Source: Arenicola marina
Lineage: Eukaryota > Annelida > Polychaeta > Arenicolidae
Length of the DNA stretch: 64,000 nucleotides
Reading direction: 5' to 3'
NCBI GenBank assembly: GCA_964019135.1
Contig: OZ025257.1
Location: 18,813,971 to 18,877,970, forward strand
Shown here: positions 19,579 through 30,500 of the stretch, piece after piece
Layout of the letters: every line of letters begins with the position of its first letter
How positions within the stretch are numbered: position 1 is the first letter of the stretch
Position numbers and translations under genes: made by a program
Notes under the pieces: model-generated
Databases searched by the model: none
Told to the model about the DNA's origin: nothing
Seen by the model: only the letters and a program-made list of their open reading frames with translations

Positions 19579-21202
19579 CCAGGCTACGTGAACTGGTCCC
19601 TGCATCTATAACTAGGTCTATGAGCATCCAACAACGCCTGCCAGCAACAATGATGATGGTGACAATTTACAAATTGCTCACGCTTGAGCTTGTTCCTATC
19701 TCAAACCACCATTCTATAACACTATAAATATGTGATTCCGTCTGGGGGATATACGTAGCCTGCGCATGACATTTCCAGAAGTTATTTCACAGCTACCGAC
19801 GCACCTCCACAGACCCCCGCTGCGAGCGGAGGTGGGGCTGTGGAAGAGCCAAGGGTGTCCTACGGCTCGGGAATAATGGAGGCGATATTCAAGGAAGATA
19901 TAGAGGATTTTCTTTTCTGAACGATAAAGAGAACTTTTCGGTCTCAGATGGGCACATTGAGAGAAAATGTAGGTTTATGCCCCGAGGAAAGAGTTCTACA
20001 TCTGTGTGAACCTAAGTATATGTAGTGCCCCCCCCCACCCCCCCACAGCCCCAGGGGGTAGTATCCATTGACCTAGCTCCCTGGTATATTAATCCAGGCT
20101 ACCTGCACTGGTCCCTACGTCTACGAGCACATAATAACAAAAAAGAGTACTGATATAGAATCGGATTATTGCTCCCTGTTTTTTTTTTCTGCGGTCGGGA
20201 CAACGTGGCCTGTTTTGCCACCGTCTGTGTGTACTGGGGAGGGGCTCAGTAGGCCTACACCATGACTAGGATGTTTGATGAATCACTCTACCCACAGCAT
20301 TATAGAATCCCCCCCCCCCCTCTGCCTTATAGTCGGGGCGGCCGTCCCGAGAGGGGAGGGGGCGTCTCCAAGATACACAAAGCGACGGGAACAAGGAGCC
20401 AAAGTCCAATAATGATTATAACCTACCTTGGTTATTAGCGATTCCTAACTTTCACTGATGCGCACAAATAATTGCTGCTCGCAAAATTTAAACTCGTGGC
20501 AGTTATTGCCGGGCCGAAGAGTAATGAATAATGTCGAATTTATCATAAATAATTTTTTTTTAACGTTTTACGCAGATTGTATGGGCAGAAAACGATGAAT
20601 AACGCTAATTTCCGTTGCTCGTAAACTTGCCTTCAGCTATCAAATTAACATGTTAGGAACTCCTTGTGAAACGATTCTCTGCGGCCTGTCGCCAACGCCT
20701 TCCAATAATTAATAAAAATTGTAACGACGTTCAGTAATTAATAGCAAAAATATGACAGTTGAGTAGCGTTTGGCTAACGCCCACTGCACGCGTCAGCCGG
20801 CGCGGTGAGATAGGACACGTTCTAGAAACTGAGATGGTCTGGGAGTGGGGGAGGGGGTGGGGGGGGTGTATGGAGTTGGGGACTGATCTATTACAATGAG
20901 GGGGTATTCGTCAAGAATGCCCCAAGAGGGAATACAAAGTTCATCTCAAAGGGAGACATGGTGGAAGAATTAAACTTTATATCTAAGGTTATGCCATGAT
21001 TTAATGAAGAAGCGCCATGTCTATAAAAAAAGGGAGTTCAACTATAGGTGTTGTCGAGATTATGAGCCCCCCGGCCCCTCCCCGGCCCCTCCCCTATGCC
21101 GCGCCACCCCTGGTAACGCAAATGTGTATGGGATCCCTCCCCACACTGGTAGATAGGCACATATCTCCAAGTGCCAGTTTTGTCTACGTGACTTCCATGG
21201 GT

Positions 21203-21212
21203 TATATATAAA
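21203..21212 (+). promoter_or_regulatory. TATA box of the CAP gene
   Basis: TATATATAAA lies about 85 bp before the ATG of the CAP gene. The expected transcription start is near 21235, leaving a leader of about 60 nt. The spacing and context fit a TATA-driven, tissue-restricted gene. Confidence 0.6.
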
Positions 21213-21293
21213 CAGCGTTTCACTGGCAGATACGCAATCTTCGAACAGCTCGCAGCTAGTGAAGGCCAACACGTTTTACTTCAGTTTATCATC

Positions 21294-21551
21294 ATGTTGT
21301 CACATAAACTACATCTGCTGTCAGTAATGTATCTCGTATGTCGAGCACTGTCGGAGGAGACCAACGCTGTGAAGACGAGCTTTGGGAGTTTCAATAAGAT
21401 GGCCGTCAGAGCAGACGACACCCATAAGCGAATCAGGGAAGCGCGCCAAACGCTCGCTCCGCCCAACCTTTCGGGTGATCAGGTCGGAGACTGTGTGGAC
21501 GAGCACAATGGACACAGAGTTGGGGAAGGGGCCTCAAACATGATGTATATG
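21294..21551 (+). CDS. CAP gene exon 1: signal peptide and start of CAP domain
   Basis: Encodes 86 residues: a leader (LHLLSVMYLVCRALS), a hydrophilic spacer and the first CAP helix (CVDEHNGHR, GASNMMYM). It ends at ATG|GCAAGT, a GC donor with otherwise perfect consensus, phase 0. No GT donor gives the conserved ASNM.YM-W junction. Confidence 0.85.
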
Positions 21552-24500
21552 GCAAGTAGACGCTGATATATATGTTTTGTGTTTTTGTCTTTGTTATTGA
21601 GGAAAAGCGACGGTGTTACTCATTGTGTCATGTTGTCTCGTTCGTTAGTGATAGTGTGTTTATATGTCTGTGGCCACACCGTAACAGTCTCTTTGTGGCC
21701 AACCGTGCCTTGACCCTATAGTACACCCTTCGTACCTGCATAGCCAAAAATTTATGTCTATGGTAGTCGAATGGGATATGAGAATATTGGGAGCGTGGCT
21801 ACGTTACGTATTAGGTCAAACCAAGGTTGAGGTCAAACTGAAGTTACAAAATCCATCCAACATATCCATGACGTCACAATGCGAGTCGCCTAGCAACGGT
21901 CGCATGACGCCTTGGAAGTTATGAATTGGATTGAAACTGTTTGAAACTGCACACATTTTATGACGCACGCGATATGAAAACAACTTTTTTTTTTAAAGCT
22001 TACGTCAAGGGGCCATGTTCGATTCGATTAAGTGTTTGGATTTAAAATCTATGTCATTGATTAATATTTTATATTTATATTTATAATACGTACAATTATA
22101 TCATGCGACTGCTAAATCGTTGGATGCAATTATGGACCTTCTTACATAAGTAGCTTTGCGCCTGGTAAAGCAAATACCAAAACGTACCGTAATTTCTGGT
22201 GTGTAAGTCGCACCTTTTTTTATCGCGACCGAGGGTGCGACTTATACACCAGTGCGACTTACATGTGAGCCAAGTCTAAGCTTTTTTCTCGGGACACCCC
22301 CCCGACCCCCTCCCCTCTCCCACTTTCATAAGCACATCTTGTCTTAGTCCTTGTGAAGACACAAAACCTACGACCCATTCAACACGTGTGATTTAGAACG
22401 ATTACGTTCTGGTTTTGCATCCTATGCGACATCGCGGCATGCCACGCCACAGCTGCACAGAATTCCTCTCGCGTGAATATTGCACGGTTAACACGGATAA
22501 CAAACCATATGACGTACGTGTTTCGTCCTCTTTAGAAGACACCCCCTCCCCCGTTCCCCCGCCACTTCCGCCATTCTCTAAACTGTTGGTTCCAACGATT
22601 TAGCACTCGACAGCACTGGGCTATACAGTTCATGCGATCGGGCTGCGAGACTCGGGCTTTATGTTGAAGTATAGGCAGCTGCAGTCTGCAAGTCATTTCT
22701 TTCCAGGTTTATTCTAAAGCCTATGAGTACCATTTCACTAAACATGGCTATGGGAGGTGTACGTTAAAATATTTAGAGGCGATGAGGCGCAGAACTTTGG
22801 GAATATAGGCCAACAAGGAAAAATCCGTCTTCAAAATACTCGAGAGCTAAAAATAGCGTTCTAAATTTAGCCCTGCACCAGCGCTTTCGTGAGTTCCCCA
22901 AAACAGCGTGTGACATCACAGAGTTTCACGTGCCTCCGCGGTAACAAAAATGGCGAGAGCAATTGATCGGCTGAACCATTCCGCTGTCAAAATGTGCAGT
23001 GCATGGAGTAACAACACACTGATGCGTCATTAAACGACATGGTAAAAGGTAAAATGAGACCAGTTGGATGTTTTTGTATCACTTTTGGATCACGAAAAGA
23101 AAAAGTTTCTTCATTCTTTGTAAGTTTTCAGTTTGAAGCTTTGCGCCAACGTTGTCACCGGGGAGAATCCGTGTGACGTCATAATGCCTCGTTTTCGTAG
23201 GAAATGCAAAAAAACGTTAGTTTCTCAGCCGTTTTGTCCCGTCATTACAAATATTCGTCATTGTGATGGCGCAAATGAATGAAAAATATGTCGTCTATTC
23301 GTTTTGTGCAGCAAAATTTCTTAAATATTCTTAATCATATCGCTAGGCCTTCCGCAATGGACCCACCCCTCGGCGCCTGGCTCTTGGGCAGCTATTCTGG
23401 TACCCTGTCTCTGTCTTTGCGTAACATATACGTCACGACTACGTCACCGATAGTCAGGATACCAGTATGCGCAGAGATTCTAAACTCGTTCCGAACACGT
23501 GCTTCGTTTGTTTGTCCAGGGGCGGATCCGAGGGGGGGCGGCCCGGCCCCGGCCCCCCCTTTTAGGGCCGAAATTTATATCATTTAACATGAAAACCGAA
23601 TGAAAACCGAAACCGCCCCCCCCCCCTATCCAGCATATCTGGATCCGACCCTAAAACCGGCCCCACCTATCCGCCCCTGTTGTCCCCAAAATAAGTAAAA
23701 CGGAAGTCATGGCGAAAAAGACGTTATAGCCCTATGGGCTACGTGTAACGTAAGGTTTCGTGAAACTGGCCCCTGGGACTTGTGTCACGATGTTCTACTC
23801 ATTGGGAGACTTTCACTCTAACGTTACATGTATAATGGAACATTTTTGGACACGTCATACTCGTTTGCGCGCAAAATGAGGTCATAGTTCACAGTGACCT
23901 CGTTTTCAATGACGTCAACAACTTAATATATTTAAATGGCAAATCGCCGTTCATATGAGTGGTACGGAGATCATTTTGACGCCAAATGACGCCTAAGTTT
24001 TACTTCCTAAAAGTCCCAACGGAAACTGGTCAGACAACGAAATTTCCGTTTTCGAGAAAATGTTCACTGATTTCTACCAAAAAATTATTTCTGTGTGAAC
24101 TTCCAAGTCAGGGCCCAAAACGTGTATACTAACCCGCATCTCTCCTGGGACACTTGCAAATAAGCTATATCCATATGTTGCTTTGCTGCACTTTAAAGCA
24201 GCCGATCTGTTTGATGGCCTCATTCACTGTCCACTATGAGGTCACTGGGCGATACTATTTACATCTCTGTAAGGGGTGATAGGTTTGAATTCCTTTGTAA
24301 CGTTTTACCAATGCCTCTGTTTGAATCATCGAGGCATACCCAGTGTTCAGTTTAGTATCAATTGAGGCCAAATTTTGGGTTCATTACACGAAAGACACGT
24401 CGCCTCACAGACGTGCCAGCTATACACATTCAACTTAGGTACCGTCGTCAAATGACGCGTTGGACTTTTCTAAAATGACCTGGATTAATAAGGTGGCAGT

Positions 24501-27500
24501 TGGATGTGTTGTGTGTTGTGTTGGGAGGATAAGATTCGACTAACATTTGTATTTACGGGCCTTAGGTCACAGTTAATAAATGTTTGTAGATGTGATTCCA
24601 GCCTCTCGCAGTAACCACAAAAATTTAAAAAAAATCGTTGTTCGGAGAGTATACGTGGCAACTATAGTTAATCAACTGTATGTTTTTTTAATATTTATTT
24701 TTACTTTTCCCGCTAGAGGGCGAAACATTTTCCAATGGGGAATTCCATGTTACAAGTTCCTATATATTATAATGGGCAAACCAAGGCGACCTTATTGTGG
24801 AAAAACGGCTTGCGCGATAGACAACGGCAATCGCACATCCCAGTTTTGTTTCCATAGCAACGGCACAATTGGGCACTTGCCGCCCATAGCGTCCCCCGTT
24901 TGTTGTCGCAGGCGATAATTGGAGAAGCGCGTTTTCAATGCCTCCCGGTGAGGGCGCTGCAATCGATCCAAGATCGCAAATTCATTATAGTGCGTGACGT
25001 CACGAGTCAGCGGTCCCTTTCATTTATGTCTATGCACATTCTAAACATACGGATGGTGGTCATTTTCGTCATTTTCAGGGTGCGACTGAATAATATGTCA
25101 TAGGTAAAACGTCAAAGGGCGACCGCAACTTTACTCGGTCTAATCAGAGGTTATATTGTTCTAAAATTTTGTACATGTTATACAAATCTACGAAGTTGGT
25201 CAATTGGATACAACTCTACGAAGTTGGTCAATTGGATACAAATCTACGAAGTTGGTCAATTGGATACAAATATAACAAGATGGTCAATGCGATACAAAGT
25301 CAAACCAAAATGTTTGAAACCATTTTATAAGGAACAATCGCAGTTTGATGTATTGCAAAAAAATAAGCTCACATCCTAAGACAATCTTACATACCACATA
25401 CCACTATATATAGGATATTGAGTATTATACCCTCTCGCTTTCCGGGTTAACTGCACACTTTTTCAACGTGCCCCCCCCCCACCACCCCCACCCTCTCACC
25501 CCCACACACACACTTTGTTTTCAAAAACTTGGATCCACGCTTCTTATTTTAGTGTAAGGCGCTTACACTCCAACGCGTGCCTCATTAGTGGAGATGGAAG
25601 GGGGGATGCCACCCTCTATTGATTATTGTTGGCGGGAGAGGTTGTTCTACCCCCGCTACCCTCGCCTCCACATGTGGGTCTGGGTGTGTGGGGGGGGGGG
25701 GGCTGAACCTTTTACACTTGCTAATACTCTTTTGACTAATAATATTTCACTCGTGGTCAAGGAGACACCAGAAAAACCCAACGAAGTGTCTTCTCAAACT
25801 GCTTCGTGCCTCAGCAACGGACAGATTGTTTAGTCTCCAAGCACATAATTGGAGATGGAAGGGGGGATAACACCCTCTATTGATTATTGTTGGCGGGAGA
25901 GGTTTTTCTACCCCCGCTACCCTCGCCTATGTCATGTAGGTGGAGGTGTGGGGGGGGGGGGGCTGAACCTTTTACACTTGTTAATACTCTTTTGACTAAC
26001 AATATTTCGCTTGTGGTCAAGGAGACACCAGAAAAACCCAACGAAGTGTCTTCTCAAACTGCTTCGTGCCTCAGCAACGGACAGATTGTTTCGTCTCCAA
26101 GCACATAAAACTTGTTTATCACCGTTCCAAAACAGAAGGTGTCATATAATGTAGTAGCACTCTCTAATCATGCTAATTGATCGGTCCTTGTCGCTTGGTA
26201 TCCAATGAGGGTGGAAAGTTTGGGATCTAGAGTGACAGGGGTTACCACCCCCCACCCCCCTCCAACCCCTCCCTCCCCCTAGCCCCGTACATGAGCATAA
26301 ATGGCCAAACCTAATTCTCATTGTGATGCTCACCCACGGCGGTGGACACTAAAGACCAACGACCATGGGTAAAAATGAGGTGGAGTGGGTGTCTGTGTGT
26401 GTGGGGGGGGGGGGGGGGGGAAGAAAGGCAAAACTTTGTTCGCTCAAACGGTAGAATGGTCAACTTTGGACACATTTTTGTAATAATTGTCAGACACTCG
26501 AAATGACCTCACTGAAGCGAATAGATTTTACCTTTCAATGAGATAAAGTCACGTGACTCACGAGGGACCGTAGTTGCAGACAAAGAGGTGGCCGTCTGTG
26601 AAGTCATCGCCTTTGGGATTGGTGACGGTGGGGCGATGAATGGCTTTCGTTGCTTTCGTCGCTGCGACGGTTGACATGTACTGATATATACCTTAATTTA
26701 AACATGCCTCTTTGCCATATTCTTCCCTCAAGTTTAGGCGTAGTAAGTAAATGTTGTACCCCCGATTCTTTTACACTGTATTTCGGTTAATCTAATATAT
26801 GAAAACGCACCGACCCCCGTAAATGTTATTACATACCGTTTAAATCTATCAGAACAATCAAAATGGCTCTCCAGAAAACCGTTTTTGAATGCGGGGAATC
26901 CCCAACTTCGGCCATTTTTAATAAGACTTTAGGCTACACCGTAAGATCAGAGATGCCCCCTCCCCCCCGCTCCTTCCCTTAACCTATCGAAGCAACAACA
27001 TCCCTGTCCTCCAACCCCGCCCTCAACAATCCTCCCATAAAATGAAAATGTGCAATACAAATATAACATGCAGAGGCGGATCCAGGGGAGGTGAGTCCGG
27101 CCCCCCTTGCCCCCCCCCCCCCCCACTCCTCCCCTTTTGAGGAAAAATACCGGTTTTGAATGCATAAATTAGAGATCTGCCCCCCCCACCCCTCCCCCCT
27201 GACATGTATTCCCATTACATGTGTTTGAAAGAAAGAAGTTTGGTTTGTATGTGCACAGTCGGAGGTGGTGGAGTCATGGCGCGTTCTAGCATATTCCCAA
27301 TTTTCCTTCAATTATTTCCATATTTTGCACATAACATATACAAAAGGCGTGCCATAACATTATACATCTCTGTTTGCAGCAATGGAGCGATGCCCTGGCC
27401 TCCATGGCCCAGCTCTGGGCGGACCAGTGCCAGTGGAAGCACGGCCAGGTCAACGTGTCTTACAGCCCCAACACGTCCGTCGGTCAGAACCTGGCTATAA

Positions 27501-30500
27501 CCTGGCCACAACCACCGGAAGCTGGCGTGGACGTGGTGGCCGCCATAGGGAGGTGGTATGACGAGAAGAAACACTACGACTATGACACTCTGACCTGCGA
27601 TGACGGCCAAATGTGTGGCCATTACACACAGGTGGGTGTCATTGTGGGGTGGGAAGTCGACCAGACGGGCATTGTGTAATGCAGGAAGGTGGTTGTCCTG
27701 TCTATTGTGTAATGAAGGAATGTGGCTGTTGTGTCTATTTTGTAATGAAGGAAGGTGGTCGTTGCGTCTGTTGTGTAATGAAGGTAGGGGGTCGTTGTGT
27801 CTATTTTGTAATGAAGGAAGGTGGTCGTTGCGTCTGTTGTGTAATGAAGGTAGGGGGTCGTTGTGTCTATTTTGTAATGAAGGAAGGTGGTCGTTGCGTC
27901 TGTTGTGTAATGAAGGTAGGGGGTCGTTGTGTCTATTTTGTAATGAAGGAAGGTGGTCGTTGCATCTGTTGTGTAATGAAGGAATGTGGCTGTTGTGTCT
28001 ATTTTGTAATGAAGGAAGGTGGTCGTTGCGTCTGTTGTGTAATGAAGGTAGGGGGTCGTTGTGTCTAGATGGGTACTGTGCAATGAAGGAAGGTGGGTAT
28101 TGTGTCTAGATGGATATTGTGTGATGAAGGAAGGTGGCTGGTGTGTCTATTGTGTAATAAAGGAAGGTGGTCGTTGTGTCTATTGTGTAATGAAGGAAGG
28201 TGGTCGTTGTGTCGATTGTGTAATGAAGGAAGGTGGTCGTTGTGTCTATTGTGTAATGAAGGAAGGTGGTCGTTGCGTCTATTGTGTAATGAAGGAAGGT
28301 GGTCGTTATGTCTATTGTGTAATGAAGGAAGGTGGTCGTTGTGTCTATTGTGTAATGAAGGAAGGTGATCGTTGCGCCTATTGTGTAATGAAGGAAGGTG
28401 GTCGTTGCGTCTATTGTGTAATGAAGGAAGGTGGTCGTTATGTCTATTGTGTTATGAAGGAAGGTGGTCGTTGTGTCTATTGTGTAATGAAGGAAGGTGG
28501 TCGTTGTGTCTATTGTATAATGAAGGAAGGTGGTCGTTGTGTCTATTGTGTAATGAAGGCAGGTGGTCGTTGTGTCTATTGTGTAATGAAGGAAGGTGGT
28601 CGTTGCGTCTATTGTGTAATGAAGGAAGGTGGTCGTTATGTCTATTGTGTAATGAAGGAAGGTGGTCGTTGTGTCTATTGTGTAATGAAGGAAGGTGGTC
28701 GTTGTGTCTATTGTGTAATGAAGGAAGGTGGTCGTTGTGTCTATTGTGTAATAAAGGAAGGTGGTCGTTATGTCTATTGCGTAATGAAGGAAGGTGGTCG
28801 TTGTGTCTATTGTGTAATGAAGGAAGGTTGTCGTTGTGTCTATTGTGTAATGAAGGAATGTGGTCGTTGTGTCTATTGTGTAATGAAGGAAGGTGGTCGT
28901 TGTGTCTATTGTGTAATGAAGGAAGGTGGTCGTTATGTCTATTGTGTAATGAAGGAAGGTGGTCGTTGCGTCTATTGTGTAATGAAGGAAGGTGGTCGTT
29001 GCGTCTATTGTGTAATGAAGGAAGGTGGTCGTTATGTCTATTGTGTAATAAAGGAAGGTGGTCGTTGTGTCTATTGTGTAATGAAGGAAGGTGGTCGTTG
29101 TGTCTAGATGGGTATTGTGCAATGAAGAAAGGTGGGTATTGTGTCTAGATGGATATTGTGCGATGAAGGAAGGTGGCTGTTGTGTCTATTGTGTAACAGA
29201 GGAAGGTGGTCGTTGTGTCTATTGTGTAATAAAGGAAGGTGGTCGTTGGGTCTATTGTGTAATGAAGGAAGGTGGTCGTTGTGTCTATTGTGTAATGAAG
29301 GAAGCTGGTCGTTGCGTCTATTGTGTAATGAAGGAAGGTGGTCGTTATGTCTATTGTGTAATGAAGGAAGGTGGTCGTTGTGTCTATTGTGTAATGAAGG
29401 AAGGTGGTCGTTGTGTCTATTGTGTAATGAAGGAAGGTGGTCGTTGTGTCTATTGTATAATGAAGGAATGTGGTCGTTGTCTATTGCGTAATGAAGGAAG
29501 TTGGTAGTTTTGTCTATTGTGTAATGAAGGAAGGTGGCCGTTGTGTCTATTGTGTGATGAAAGAAGGTGGTCTATTTGTCTAGTGTGTAATGAAGGAAGG
29601 TGGTCGTTATGTCTATTGTGTAATGAAGGAAATTGATCGTTGTGTCTATTGTGTAATGGAGGAAGGTGATCGTTGTGTCTATTGTGTAATAAAGGAAGGT
29701 GGTCGTTGGGTCTATTGTGTAATGAAGGAAGGTGGTCGTTGTGTCTATGGTGTAATGGAGGAAGGTGGTCGTTGTATCTATTGTGTAATGAAGGAAGGTG
29801 GTCGTTGTGTCTATTGTGCAATGAAGGAAAGTGGTCGTTGTGTCTATTGTGTAATGAAGGAAGGTGGTCGTTGTGTCTATTGCGTAATGAAGGAAGGTGT
29901 TCGTTGTGTCTATTGTGTAATGAAGGAAGGTGGTCGTTGTGTCTATTGTGTAATGAAGGAAGGTGGTCGTTGTCTGTTGTGTAATGAAATTAGGTGGTCG
30001 TTGTGTCTATTGTATAATGAAAGAAGGTGGTCGTTTTGTCTATTGTGTAATGAAGGAAGGTGGTCGTTGTGTCTATTGTGTAATGAAGGAAAGTGGTCGT
30101 TGTGTCTATTGTTTAATGAAGGAAGGTGGTCGTTGTGTCTAGATGACCAAACATTGATATAATGCCGGTATGTAGTCTTCATATACATAATTATGGATAA
30201 AGGCAAAGACCTTGCAATGATAATACGCCACACTCCGCGGGTACAATGGGTATCGCGAGACTGCAGCGCCGCCAGAGTTGGCACGGTCTTTGATAAAGGT
30301 GGCATATATATAATGATTTGTGTAACCAGCTGCATTTGGTCGTATTGTTGGTACATGTTGCAGGTTGTCTGGGCCGATTCCTGGGAGCTTGGCTGTGGCT
30401 ACAAGTACTGCCCCACCGTCACCAATCCCAGAGGCGATGACTTCACAGACGGCCACCTCTTTGTCTGCAACTACGGTCCCTCGTGAGTCACGTGACTTTA

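Larger units (their letters stand above)
13173..21202. other. 8-kb intergenic spacer rich in SINEs and MITEs
   Basis: No supportable gene between the avidin and CAP genes. It contains three tRNA-derived SINE copies, an 89-bp tandem duplication, the second copy of a 330-bp dispersed repeat, a poly-C-tailed repeat, a 30-bp tandem array and a 235-bp MITE (each listed separately). ORFs of 60-160 codons here lack signal peptides, domains or splice context and overlap repeats. Confidence 0.6.

Noticed and set aside
24580..24918. 112-codon ORF with Cys-rich end
   Set aside because: No signal peptide in its own context, no domain, inside CAP intron 1, and the codon pattern looks random.
25588..26108. 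Two similar ORFs encoding a shared peptide (TPEKPNEVSSQTASC)
   Set aside because: Similarity follows from the 260-bp tandem duplication; each frame crosses a poly-G tract and lacks splice or promoter context.
27600..30162. Long Cys/Tyr/Gly-rich and Thr/His-rich open frames
   Set aside because: Produced by the 33-bp minisatellite; 11-residue period on both strands and located between two CAP exons.
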